Shown in pieces: positions 31,011 to 40,600 of a stretch of DNA of 64,000 bases. Both the position numbers and the translations under genes were made by a program. Source of the stretch: UBA8437 sp964646205 (GTDB lineage: Bacteria; Planctomycetota; Planctomycetia; Planctomycetales; Planctomycetaceae); NCBI GenBank assembly GCA_964646205.1, contig CAZYAZ010000025.1, forward strand, positions 1 to 64,000. Reading direction: 5' to 3'. The notes below the pieces were generated by a model. The model saw only the letters and a program-made list of their open reading frames with translations, ran no database searches and was not told where the DNA came from. How positions within the stretch are numbered: the stretch's first letter is position 1; every line of letters begins with the position of its first letter.

Positions 31011-33302
31011 ATGGACAACTTGGCCACAGCAGACTCGTCACCTCCGCATTCGCTTGATCCGGACCAACTGACCCCAGCACAGCGGGCCGCCGTGGACCAC
31101 TTCGAAGGTCCACTGCTGATACTCGCCGGTCCGGGTTCCGGAAAAACTCGCGTGATCACCCGCCGGATGGCACGGCTGGTTGAACGGGGTGTGGATCCCC
31201 GGCAGATCCTCGCGGTGACCTTCACCAACAAGGCTGCCGAGGAAATGGCAGCCCGGGTTGAGCGGCTCGTGGGCGGTCATCCGGTGGCAGTCAGCACCTT
31301 CCACCGTTTTTGTGCGAGGCTGCTCAGAGACCATGCTGAGCTGGTCGGATTGCAGGCCAACTACACCATTCTCGACACGACCGATCAGAAACAGGTCGTC
31401 AGAACCGTCCTCGATGAACTCAACCTCGACGCGGTCCACTTCCCACCTGCCCGCATCAGTGGACGCATCAGCCGTGCGAAGAATGAACAGCAGACCGCGG
31501 AATCCCTCGAGGCCAATTCGGTGGCACGAGTGGGAAACCACTTCCAGGAGGTCGTCGCCCGCGTGTATCCCCGGTACCAGGAGTTCCTGCTCCGTGCCAA
31601 CGCCGTCGACTTCGACGATCTGCTGCTGCATGTGCAACAGTTACTGACCGAGAACCCCGAACTCCGCCGCCGCCTCGACAACCAGTATCGCTTTGTGATG
31701 GTCGACGAATACCAGGACACGAATCTCGTCCAGTACGGCATCGTCCGCCTGCTCTCACACGATCATCCCAACCTGTGCGTCACAGGAGATCCCGACCAGT
31801 CCATCTATGGCTGGCGGGGCGCTCGAGTCGACAACATCCTGCGATTCGAACAGGACTACCCCGAGGCCACCGTGGTGCGACTCGAGGAGAATTTCCGCAG
31901 TACAGCCGCGATCCTCCGCTCGGCCGATCAACTCATCGCCCACAACCAGCTCCGCAAGGCCAAGTCGCTGATCACACAAAACCCCGAGGGGGATGCCGTC
32001 GAATTGCTGGTTTACGGTTCGGCACAGGACGAGGCCCACGGAATCGCCGCTCGTATCCACGAACTGGTTTCACGCAACGAGTGCACCTATGGCGATTGCG
32101 CCGTGTTTTACCGGGTGAACTCGATGTCGCGACAACTCGAACAGGCACTCTCGAGATGGGGAATCCCCTACCAGGTCATCGCTGGAGTGGCATTCTTCGA
32201 GAGGGCCGAGGTGAAAGATCTTCTCGGCTACCTACGACTGATCGAGAATCCGGCCGATGACGCCGCATTCGCCCGGGTGGTCAACAAACCACCACGTCGA
32301 ATCGGCAAGGTCACTCAATCCAAGTTGTCCCGGTACGCCACCGCCGAGAAAATCAACCGGCTCGAAGCCGCTGCCCACGCCAAGCAGATCCCCGATCTCT
32401 CGAAACCCGCCACCACCGCCTTGTTGCGGTTTCATGAACTGATCGACGGACTGAACCTGGCCGATGCCGGCTCGGTAACCGAGTTGCTGAGGAACATCAT
32501 TGACCGCACCCGGTACACCGCCGGCTGGCAAACCGGCCTGGGCCAATCCTCCGAACAGGACATCCAGCGGCAGGCGGTCATCGACGAACTGCTGGCGCTG
32601 GCAACACATTATGACGAGGACTTCGGGGATGACCGTTCGCTGGCCGGATTCCTGGAAATCACCAGCCTGGTGGCCGACACAGACGCCATCGACCCATCAC
32701 AGGGCAACGTCACCCTGATGACCCTCCATGCCGCCAAGGGCCTCGAGTTCCCTACGGTCTTCGTAATTGGTGTCGAGCAGAACCTGTTGCCCCACGAAAG
32801 GTCCTTGCGAGACGACAATCCCCGTGAACTCGAGGAAGAACGACGGCTGCTGTTCGTCGGCATGACCCGGGCCATCGCCCGTCTGTCATTGACCCTGGCC
32901 GCCCAGCGTGACCTGCATGGACAGTCCCGTTCGACGATTCCCAGCCAGTTTCTCAGTGAAATGCAACTCTCCATGCGGGACAACACCCTCCCCGGAGACA
33001 CGGTGGTCCCCAGGCCGCCACTACCCGATGCCGGGACCAAATTGGGACGCTCCGGCATGGCCGATTCTCCACTGTTGACGACTGGCGCGGCCCTGCTCAA
33101 TGGAACCGGTGAAGCCGCAACACTGGAACAGGGATTCGCCGTGGGAATGCCTGTCAGGCATCCCCGCTATGGTCCGGGTACCGTCGTCGCCGTTGACGGC
33201 TTCGCCCGAAACCGTACCGTCACCGTGCGATTCGAAGACTCCGACGAAGGAGTCTCGTTCCAGGCCGCACACTGTCCGCTGCAACCGATGGGCCGGTCGT
33301 AG
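31011..33302 (+). CDS. pcrA: UvrD/PcrA family DNA helicase
   Basis: 763 residues. Superfamily 1 motifs are clear: Walker A AGPGSGKT (near residue 45), motif Ia TFTNKAAEEM, motif II VDEYQDTN (near 230), motif III GDPDQSIYGWRGA, EENFRS, and the late motifs LMTLHAAKGLEFP and VGMTRA. A C-terminal segment after about residue 680 resembles the PcrA tail that contacts RNA polymerase (HPRYGPGTVVAVDG). It is a 3'-5' DNA helicase for repair and replication conflict resolution. The downstream Xer recombinase gene begins 54 bp later on the same strand. Confidence 0.93.
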   Translation: MDNLATADSSPPHSLDPDQLTPAQRAAVDHFEGPLLILAGPGSGKTRVITRRMARLVERGVDPRQILAVTFTNKAAEEMAARVERLVGGHPVAVSTFHRFCARLLRDHAELVGLQANYTILDTTDQKQVVRTVLDELNLDAVHFPPARISGRISRAKNEQQTAESLEANSVARVGNHFQEVVARVYPRYQEFLLRANAVDFDDLLLHVQQLLTENPELRRRLDNQYRFVMVDEYQDTNLVQYGIVRLLSHDHPNLCVTGDPDQSIYGWRGARVDNILRFEQDYPEATVVRLEENFRSTAAILRSADQLIAHNQLRKAKSLITQNPEGDAVELLVYGSAQDEAHGIAARIHELVSRNECTYGDCAVFYRVNSMSRQLEQALSRWGIPYQVIAGVAFFERAEVKDLLGYLRLIENPADDAAFARVVNKPPRRIGKVTQSKLSRYATAEKINRLEAAAHAKQIPDLSKPATTALLRFHELIDGLNLADAGSVTELLRNIIDRTRYTAGWQTGLGQSSEQDIQRQAVIDELLALATHYDEDFGDDRSLAGFLEITSLVADTDAIDPSQGNVTLMTLHAAKGLEFPTVFVIGVEQNLLPHERSLRDDNPRELEEERRLLFVGMTRAIARLSLTLAAQRDLHGQSRSTIPSQFLSEMQLSMRDNTLPGDTVVPRPPLPDAGTKLGRSGMADSPLLTTGAALLNGTGEAATLEQGFAVGMPVRHPRYGPGTVVAVDGFARNRTVTVRFEDSDEGVSFQAAHCPLQPMGRS

Positions 33303-33356
33303 CGGCTCAACCTGACCGCCTCAAGCGGACGCGGGCTGAGACCGAACGATGGAGAT

Positions 33357-34319
33357 ATGGCACGTCGCGCCAACACCACCGAACGGACTCGAACCGAACC
33401 GCTCCCCAAGCCGTTCGACAGCCACCTGTCCGCATTCCTGGCGTATCTCGAAGCCGAATGCGGACTGGCCACCAACACGGTGAAATCGTACCGGGGAGAT
33501 CTGAAAGACTTTCTCGGTTGGTTGAGTGAGCAACCGGGTGGGCCTGCCAAAGCGCTAGCCAACGTCGATTCAGAGACACTCCGCGACTACCTGCAGAAAC
33601 TGCGTGACCGCCGGCTGGCCACCAGTTCACTGGCCCGTCGGCTCAGTACCATCCGCACTTTCTACCGTTTCCTGGTTTTCGACGGAGTGTTGACCGAAAC
33701 CGCCGTCGAAGAATTTCGTTCACCTCGTATGTGGCAACGGCTGCCCAAGGTTCTCGGAACCGAGGTTGTCGATCGACTGATCGACGAGCCCGGACAGGTC
33801 ACAACCGACCGCTTCCCGCTCCGCGACCGTTCATTGCTGGGGCTGCTCTACGCTACCGGATGCCGCGCCTCGGAAGTCACCGGCCTGCAATTGCGAGATA
33901 TTGACCTGGTCGAGGGACTGTGCCGCTGCCTGGGAAAGGGGAACAAGGAACGACTGGCGTTCATCGCCAGCCCCGTGATCCGGGCCACTCTCTCGGAATA
34001 CCTCGACACCGAACGCCCCGCACTGGCCGGCCTCCAGACGCCCCCCTGGCTGTTCCTGACTCGTAGCGGCAATCAACTCTCGCGAATCACCCTCTGGAAC
34101 CTCGTCAAAAAATATGCCGCCCGCTCGGGAATTTCCGGAGACGTCAGTCCGCACACCCTGCGGCACTGTTTTGCAACGCACATGCTCGCCGGAGGAGCCG
34201 GCATACGTGAATTGCAGGAATTGCTCGGGCACGCCAGCGTCGCCACAACCCAACTCTACACGCAAGTCGAGCACAGCCGCCTGAAGGGACTGCACGAACA
34301 ATGTCACCCGCGAGGCTAG
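33357..34319 (+). CDS. xerD: Tyrosine recombinase XerC/XerD family
   Basis: 320 residues. N-terminal SAM-like core-binding domain (about 20-105). In the catalytic domain the conserved residues are visible: Arg in TGCRASEV, Lys in GKGNKER, His-x-x-Arg in HTLRHCF, His in LLGHASV and the nucleophile Tyr in LYTQVEH. Length fits XerC/XerD, which resolve chromosome dimers at dif. No phage or integron genes flank it, so a host role is more likely than an integrase. The stop codon lies in an inverted repeat shared with the convergent ExbD-like gene. Whether this is XerC or XerD cannot be told by eye, so the symbol is tentative. Confidence 0.92.
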   Translation: MARRANTTERTRTEPLPKPFDSHLSAFLAYLEAECGLATNTVKSYRGDLKDFLGWLSEQPGGPAKALANVDSETLRDYLQKLRDRRLATSSLARRLSTIRTFYRFLVFDGVLTETAVEEFRSPRMWQRLPKVLGTEVVDRLIDEPGQVTTDRFPLRDRSLLGLLYATGCRASEVTGLQLRDIDLVEGLCRCLGKGNKERLAFIASPVIRATLSEYLDTERPALAGLQTPPWLFLTRSGNQLSRITLWNLVKKYAARSGISGDVSPHTLRHCFATHMLAGGAGIRELQELLGHASVATTQLYTQVEHSRLKGLHEQCHPRG

Positions 34320-34340
34320 ATCGGGAGAACGGATCTAGCC
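34314..34340. terminator. Inverted repeat holding both stop codons of convergent genes
   Basis: GGCTAGATC (34314-34322) and GATCTAGCC (34332-34340) form a perfect 9-bp stem with a 9-nt loop. The TAG stops of xerD (plus) and the ExbD-like gene (minus) lie in the arms. The gene ends are only 15 bp apart, so it is probably a shared bidirectional terminator or transcript-end element. Confidence 0.45.
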
Positions 34341-34856
34341 GCCGGCCCGAGACCTGAGACTCTGCCGCGGCGGCGCGAACTTGATCTTTTCAACAAACCG
34401 AGAAATTCTCGGTGCTCCCCCGTCACCCGAGGATGCAATCTCGCCGGTACAGGCACTGACGGCGCTGATCACATGTTCGTAGTTCAGGTCGAAGTCCGCA
34501 TCGATCTCGATCTCCACCTCGTCGGCATACGGGCTGCCCGCAATCTGCTCCTTGATCGTTTGTTGCAGCAGTCGGAAGGCGTTGACACCGTTGCCAAGAC
34601 TACGCTGACCAAACCGGACCTCAACCAACTGCCCGGTGGCCGCATCAGCCACCAATCTCACCTTGAAGTCAGGCAGGAGTTTCGGCGTCTCCGTCTGAGC
34701 CTGCGCCACGGCGGGCATATTGATGTTGAAATCGCCCTCGGGACTGATGATCTTCAGCGTGCACATGAAAAAAATCAGCAGCAGGAACACGACGTCGATC
34801 ATCGGCGCCATTTGCGGCTCAATTTTTTCGGCTGTTTTCTGATTGCGGAACTGCAT
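34335..34856 (-). CDS. ExbD/TolR-like protein 2
   Basis: 173 residues with a short cytoplasmic N-terminus, one membrane helix (about 19-37) and a periplasmic domain. The helix holds the MIDVVFLLLIFFM pattern with the conserved Asp that carries protons in ExbD/TolR. The periplasmic part has no motif beyond the family. ATG at 34856 lies 3 bp after the stop of the other ExbD-like gene, so they form one operon. Two ExbD paralogues with a single ExbB are a planctomycete habit, as I recall it. Confidence 0.86.
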   Translation of the reverse strand: MQFRNQKTAEKIEPQMAPMIDVVFLLLIFFMCTLKIISPEGDFNINMPAVAQAQTETPKLLPDFKVRLVADAATGQLVEVRFGQRSLGNGVNAFRLLQQTIKEQIAGSPYADEVEIEIDADFDLNYEHVISAVSACTGEIASSGDGGAPRISRFVEKIKFAPPRQSLRSRAGG

Positions 34857-34859
34857 CGA

Positions 34860-35462
34860 TCAGTTTCCCCGCGACTGGAATGCACGGCTGGCCGCTGTCT
34901 GTTCAGCCTTCAAAGCGAACTTGGCAAAACCACCTTGCGAGGATCCGTCACCACCGGTGAACGGTTCCTGTGACATCTGAATCAATTTCTGGACAATCCC
35001 GGTTGGCACACGAGAATCAGCCCGGATGACCACCGTCACCTCCTCGGCCGGACTCACCCCGCGACCATGAAACAGGCGTTTTTCCTGGTCCAGCCGGTAG
35101 GCAAACGGCACTGTCTGTCGGGTTTCATTGCTGTTGGAAATCCGATTGTAGATCAGCACCTCGCTCGGAGAATCGGTGTCGGTGATGCGACAAAACTGGG
35201 CGTTGTAGAACACCACCGGTCCCTGCTCGGGGATCCCGTGTTGGGGATCACGAATGAAACCCACGTTGAGCACCAGTTCGTGTGCGGGCTTGACCGTCGG
35301 AGGCTGAGCCAGAACGTCCTCCGGCAACCGCACCCGCTCATCGGCCTGGGTCTGCTCGAAGTTGGAAATCACCATGAAGAAGGCGATCAACTGGAACACG
35401 ATGTCGATCATGGGCGTCATGTCGACCTCGGCCAATGCCGCGTCTGACTTGTTGATCCGCAT
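34860..35462 (-). CDS. ExbD/TolR-like protein 1
   Basis: 200 residues with the membrane helix near the N-terminus (about 18-34) and the proton-channel Asp in MTPMIDIVFQLIAFFM. The periplasmic domain is longer than that of protein 2 and ends in a charged, Ser-rich tail. AGAGG lies 8 nt before ATG 35462. It is the middle gene of the ExbB-ExbD-ExbD set, in which the ExbB-like protein converts proton motive force into motion for the partner ExbD proteins. Confidence 0.86.
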   Translation of the reverse strand: MRINKSDAALAEVDMTPMIDIVFQLIAFFMVISNFEQTQADERVRLPEDVLAQPPTVKPAHELVLNVGFIRDPQHGIPEQGPVVFYNAQFCRITDTDSPSEVLIYNRISNSNETRQTVPFAYRLDQEKRLFHGRGVSPAEEVTVVIRADSRVPTGIVQKLIQMSQEPFTGGDGSSQGGFAKFALKAEQTAASRAFQSRGN

Positions 35463-35510
35463 CAGCAATACCTCTTTGCAGCAGTCCGAAAGACTGGTCT
35501 CCGAAATCGG

Positions 35511-36437
35511 TTACTCTTGTGGTGCGGCCGGAGCCGGGGCAGTTCCACCACCACCGGCGGATTTTCCGCGGCCGAGCGTCTGGAACCGGGCCATCAGTCC
35601 TTCACTGACCATGCCCACCTCCAACACCAGTCTCGAGACACGATTGCGGAGAACGCTGTAGGCAACCATTGCGGGAATCGCAATGCCCAAACCAACCAGA
35701 GTGGTCCACAGGGCCTTCTGGATCCCGTCGGCCAGTTTCGAGGGTTCCACCTGCGTGGCAGTGGCGATTTCGTCGAAGGAAGCAATCATACCGGTCACGG
35801 TTCCAGCCAGACCGATCATCGGTGCAATCGAGCCGATCAGTGCCAAGTAACTCAGGCGATGCTCCAGCGACATGTTCTCGTCTTCACCAACCTCTTGCAT
35901 TCCCTCGACCGCCTCGGAATAACCGCGGTTGAGCTTCGTCAAGCCTGCGGTCAGAACCCTCGCGACCATCGAGTCGTGATCGCGGGCCGTGTTGTAGGCG
36001 CCCTGGTAATCCTTGTTGTCCAACTGGGCTTCAAAATCGTCGACAAACTCTGGCGGCAGCAGCACATCACGCCGAATCTGCAACACGTTCATCATCACCA
36101 ACGCGACGAGCGTGAAAGAGAGCAACAGGAAAATCGGGCCAAAAAAGTAACCCAACGATCCGATCGACTTTTTCAACAGGCTCTCGGAGGTGGGGGCGGC
36201 GGCTTCACCTTCGGCCGCTGCCGTCGGATCACCAGCCGGGGCACCTCCATCTGCTGCCGGTGCTGCGGCATCTGCCGGTGCAGCCGCAGGCGGTTCAGCC
36301 GCAGGCGGTTCAGCCTTCTTGTCGTCCTGCCAGGCCAGGGCGGAACCGGAAGCCGGCCCAAGAGCCAGGAAAGTCACCAGGCACACGCTGGCAGCCATCC
36401 ACGCAACTGTTCGGCGTGCAAGCAGGAGGTCGGACAT
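35511..36437 (-). CDS. MotA/TolQ/ExbB proton channel family protein
   Basis: 308 residues. A signal-like hydrophobic stretch (about 10-36) precedes an Ala/Pro/Asp-rich segment (about 40-85). Three membrane helices follow: LGYFFGPIFLLLSFTLVALV (near 95), ALIGSIAPMIGLAGTVTGMI (near 200) and LWTTLVGLGIAIPAMVAYSV (near 245). The long soluble loop between helices 1 and 2 (about 110-190) and the GLAGTVTGM signature are typical of ExbB/TolQ. The ATG at 36437 has GGAG about 6 nt upstream. A C-terminal Gly/Ala/Pro tail is unusual. It is co-directional with two ExbD-like genes and two TPR genes, so it probably energises an envelope complex. Confidence 0.88.
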   Translation of the reverse strand: MSDLLLARRTVAWMAASVCLVTFLALGPASGSALAWQDDKKAEPPAAEPPAAAPADAAAPAADGGAPAGDPTAAAEGEAAAPTSESLLKKSIGSLGYFFGPIFLLLSFTLVALVMMNVLQIRRDVLLPPEFVDDFEAQLDNKDYQGAYNTARDHDSMVARVLTAGLTKLNRGYSEAVEGMQEVGEDENMSLEHRLSYLALIGSIAPMIGLAGTVTGMIASFDEIATATQVEPSKLADGIQKALWTTLVGLGIAIPAMVAYSVLRNRVSRLVLEVGMVSEGLMARFQTLGRGKSAGGGGTAPAPAAPQE

Positions 36438-36518
36438 GTTCATCTCCAGTGATCTAATCGTTTTGGTTGTCTTGGTCCATTCCGGCGGCGGCGGCCAATG
36501 TACAATGCCTGCCCCGGG

Positions 36519-37598
36519 TCAATTCGCAAGTTTTTTTGTCCACGGACTTTGTGGATAGTCGCTTCGCAATCTTTCCCTGGCCGAGGACGCTCGTTCGGGA
36601 TGCCCCACAGCCGACCAGAGTGTTCCCAGGTGATACAATGACTCGGCATGTACAGTCGCTTCGGCAGCAAACAACAGATCGACGTGCAGGTAAGCCAGCA
36701 CCGCTTCCTTTTGACGCCCCAACAGCCTCAAGCAATCACCTTGCCTGAGATAGGCTTCGGCGAGTACCCCCGTGTTGATGTCTGATGCCTCGTTGAGCAC
36801 GCCGGCGAGGTCCTTGAGGGCCGCCTCGTAGGAAGCTTTCCCCTGCTTGCGCAACAGGCAAGTCGACTTGCCCAGCACCGCGGCATATTTCTGGCCTTTC
36901 ACGGCTGCATCGTTGCTGTTCCCGCCCTGGGTTATCACTTTCTGGAAGGCCGCGAGGGCTTCATCAACGCTGTCTTGAACCAGCAGGACCTTCGCCTGGG
37001 CGCTCTGGCCGGCCATCTTGTAGTCCAGCCACGGAGCGGCGGACAACGTCGTGAACTGGGCCTTGGCCTGTTCATGATTCCCCAGGGCCAGTTCGACTCG
37101 TCCGAGCAATCCAACAGCCGAGAAGTACCGGAAGTTGTTTCCACCCATCTGCAGGAATGTCTCGAGTTTGGCCTTGGCATCGGCCAGTTTCCCTGCTCCC
37201 GCCAGCGCCTGCCCGGCGGTTGCTCGAGCGACAAGAAACTGCAGATCCAACTTGATATTGGCAGAACCGGCTTTGGGATCTGTCGTCACATCCGCGTAGC
37301 CCTCCAGCGCCCGGTTGAAACGCGCCGCGCGATCGGCGCCCCTGGCGGTGATCAACTTGGCCGGTTCGCCGTCCCAGCGCACGTCAACAATATCGTTGGC
37401 CGGCACGGTGACATCGGCACCAACCTGGGGCTTGACCGTTAAGCCCGTCTTGGAAATGGCGGTGATCTTGCCGCGAGTCGGTGTCGTGGAACTTCTGCGA
37501 AGCACCTGGTCAATCGCCCGTGCCGACGGCACCGTGGTCAAACAGACAATCAGCACCAGGCCGATCGACATGGCTGTTCTGGTCCGATCACGCATCAT
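36519..37598 (-). CDS. Secreted TPR-like protein 2
   Basis: 359 residues with a signal peptide (about residues 9-27, cleavage after ARA). A beta-like start (KITAISKTGLTVKPQVGADV) is followed by several TPR-type helical hairpins (about 80-330). The frame extends up to 37655, where an ATG overlaps the preceding gene's stop (ATGA), but the signal peptide sits best with ATG 37598. Its place between the giant TPR gene and the ExbB-like gene suggests a periplasmic part of the same envelope complex. Confidence 0.75.
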   Translation of the reverse strand: MMRDRTRTAMSIGLVLIVCLTTVPSARAIDQVLRRSSTTPTRGKITAISKTGLTVKPQVGADVTVPANDIVDVRWDGEPAKLITARGADRAARFNRALEGYADVTTDPKAGSANIKLDLQFLVARATAGQALAGAGKLADAKAKLETFLQMGGNNFRYFSAVGLLGRVELALGNHEQAKAQFTTLSAAPWLDYKMAGQSAQAKVLLVQDSVDEALAAFQKVITQGGNSNDAAVKGQKYAAVLGKSTCLLRKQGKASYEAALKDLAGVLNEASDINTGVLAEAYLRQGDCLRLLGRQKEAVLAYLHVDLLFAAEATVHAESLYHLGTLWSAVGHPERASSARERLRSDYPQSPWTKKLAN

Positions 37599-37651
37599 CG
37601 TCACGCTCTCTGATCTCGCAAACGATTGGGGATTCATACTGAAACGCCTCA

Positions 37652-40600
37652 TCACTCGGGTCTCGTTGGAGGCTTCTGACGACGGGGTCGGGCCGAAGAC
37701 TTGCCACGACCACTCGAGGCGGCCCGCTCGCCCGACTTTCTGGAGCGGCCTCCTCTTTTCTCGGCCGTTCGCGGCACGGGTGCTGAATCGGGCGCGTATC
37801 GACGACGGGGCCGTTTCTTCTTCGAGGAGCCCTTGATCATGAACACGACCCCGATCCCACCACCGGCCAACAACACACCTGCAAAAATCAGGCCGAGCAT
37901 ATTTGTCCCCGGTTCGACCGAGCCACCGGTCGTGCCTGCGACCGCGGCAGCACCAACTGCTGCTGTGGGAGTGGCAACGGGCACCTTGGCCACTGCCGCC
38001 ACAGCCGTTGGCTTGTACTTCTCACGATACTCGGCCAGGGAAATCACCGGTTCACCAAGTTCTTCGAGAATCTTCCGATAGGCGACGTCGTAGCGTGGTG
38101 CCCAGCGAGGATCAACCACTGATGTGACCATCATCATCCCCTGGATTTCCGACCGCGCCCGCTTCAACTGATCGGTCTTCTTGTTCGAATCCGAGGCCGC
38201 ACCGGCGTGCTGGATCCGGCATTGCAGTTGATTGTATCGCGCTTCCCATCTCCGATCCCGGTAACGGTCCGACTCCTTGGACCCGCCGTCGATCAATCGT
38301 TGCAGGTACAGGGCGATTTGGCTCCAACCCAGAACGCGTTCGGATTCGACACCGGCAATCGCCTTGTCAAATTGTTCGACCCGGCCCGAGTTGCCCCAGG
38401 CCTGATACAACGTGGCAGCCTCGAACTGGACATCCAACGCCAGCGGCTGGCTCCTGGCCAGCGCAACGATCAGCTTCTGGGCCTCTTCAAAACTCCCCTG
38501 GTGACGCCGGCAATTGGCGAGCCTGAGAGTCACACCCGGCACCAGTTTCTTCCGCTTGACCTCGTCATCAATCAACGCGTCGGCTCGGTCAATAATCTGC
38601 TGATAACTGCTGGCCGCATGGCCGAAGAAGGTCGTGGCCTGAGCATCGCCACTGGCGCCCTGGCCCAATCCACTGTAGGTCTCGGCGATCCAGATCAGGG
38701 TGTTGAAAGTCTGATCGGTTCGTTGCCGCAACCGCCCCAGGAATTCCTCGAACGCTGCGAGCACTTCGGCAACCCGTTGTTTTTCACCGGCCGTTGCCAG
38801 GCGATCCAGTTCCTGTTTCAACTCGTCGCCGAGTTGCCGATACAACTCGGTGACGGCCTCACCCTCGGCAGCACCGGCAATCTTCTCGAGCAACTCCATT
38901 GCTGTCTGTGCCGCGTCGAGTTTCCGGAGCCCGATCTGGGCGCGGAGCAGCAACTGGGCCGCAAGGCTGGCGAATTCACGACGTTGAACGCCTTTCTCGG
39001 GACGCGACGTCTCGTCGGGGACACCAATAGCAGCGATCACTCCATGGGGAGCCTTGACGAGCAGATCAACCGCCGCCTGGTACTTGCCCGAATTGTTGAG
39101 AATCTGGGCCAGCGACACTTTTGCCGCGATCAACAATTCCGGCGCTTTCACCGTCGCGGGCGTGGACTTCTCGGTTCGGGTGATCCCATTGCGAAGATGT
39201 TGTTGGGCGGAAGCCAGCCAGCCGTCGAGATCCTTCTGCAGAGGCCTCGAGGCGGGAGGCACGGAATTGGCATCCAGCCAGGCCCGGAGGAACTGTTGTC
39301 CAGCGCGTGTCTGCGCCTCGGCGTAGACATCGGAATTCTCCGCCACCTGTGAATAGTGCTTGGCCGCCTCGAGTGGTTGCTTGCCCTCGTAGACCTGGGC
39401 CAATTGCAGCCGTGTGTCCTGGGCCCGAGAACTCTCGGGCCACTTCGACAGGATCCGTGTCGCCGTCGACTCGATCAATCGCAGGCTCTGCTGCTTGAGT
39501 TCCTCGGTGGACGAATCGATGTAGGAGCGGACGTGCGAGGCCATGGCGATGGCCGCCGCATCCAGTGCCATGGTCTCGGCCTTGGGACCGGCGTGTCGCG
39601 AGATGAAATCACCCAGAACGGCAGCCTCGTAGTTCTGCCGCTGCTGGTAGTAGACGTACGCCATGTAGAACCGGGCCCGGTCCAGATCCTCCTTGGGCGT
39701 ATCACGGTCAACCAGCCCAAGAGCCGTCTGCAACATTTCCAGCGTACTGGTGAGATGCTCGTCGCGCTCGACGGAAACTTTCTTGATCTCCGCAGCCGGC
39801 TTTTTCCCGGCTTTGGCCGCCGCGAGAGCTTGATTGTGTTGCTTGATTTTTTTGAAACGATCATGGGCCAACCCGAAAGCCGTGTCGAAATCCTGGGGAT
39901 CGACCGCCGCGCCTTTCAACTTCACCTGCAACTCGCGCATTTTGAACAGCGCCACGTCCTTGTACTTGCTGGGCCACCGCTGGATGAACCGGCAATTGGC
40001 CAACGCCGCGGTGAGCAGTTGGTTGCGGTCCTTCTCGACTTTCGTTCGTTCGCCAGCCAACGACTCCTGCGCCCGAACCTGCTCCCAGAGAATTCCCAGC
40101 GCCCCTGGAGCCCGACGCTGGCGCGTCGTTCTTTTCCCCAGCCACTCGGCCGACTGGTTGATCACCAGGAGGTAATCTTTTTTTTCCTCGTGGTTCAGGC
40201 AAATCAGCTGGAACAGCAGCACCTGGTCCTGGATCACTCGCATCGTGGCCGAACCGCCGGGATGGCCCAGCAATTCCTTGTAGATCCCCATGGCCTTGTT
40301 GATGTCATCCTGTTCCTCGAAACATTTCCCCTGCCACATGCGGGCATACAGTCCCAGCACCTGGCTGCGATACCGCGTGTGGATTGCCTCGAACTCGTTG
40401 GCCGCCTGGGTGGCCAACTTGACGTAAGGTTCGCTGCCACGATCGTGTGTCTGGGCCTGTTCATAGGTGCACAATGCCAGGTCGTACTGGGCCCGCATGT
40501 ACAGCGCTTCAGACCGCTTCCGTTTTTCGAACAAATCGGCTTGCTGCACTCGATCAACGAACGTCGGAAAAGCTTTCCAGGCCTTCATGTACTGGTCATG

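Noticed and set aside
33357..34319. Integrase of a mobile element
   Set aside because: No repeats, attachment sites, phage or cargo genes; length and context fit XerC/XerD.
38207..39352. Plus-strand frame of 381 codons inside the giant TPR gene
   Set aside because: GC-driven shadow of the minus-strand gene; no start signal or domain.
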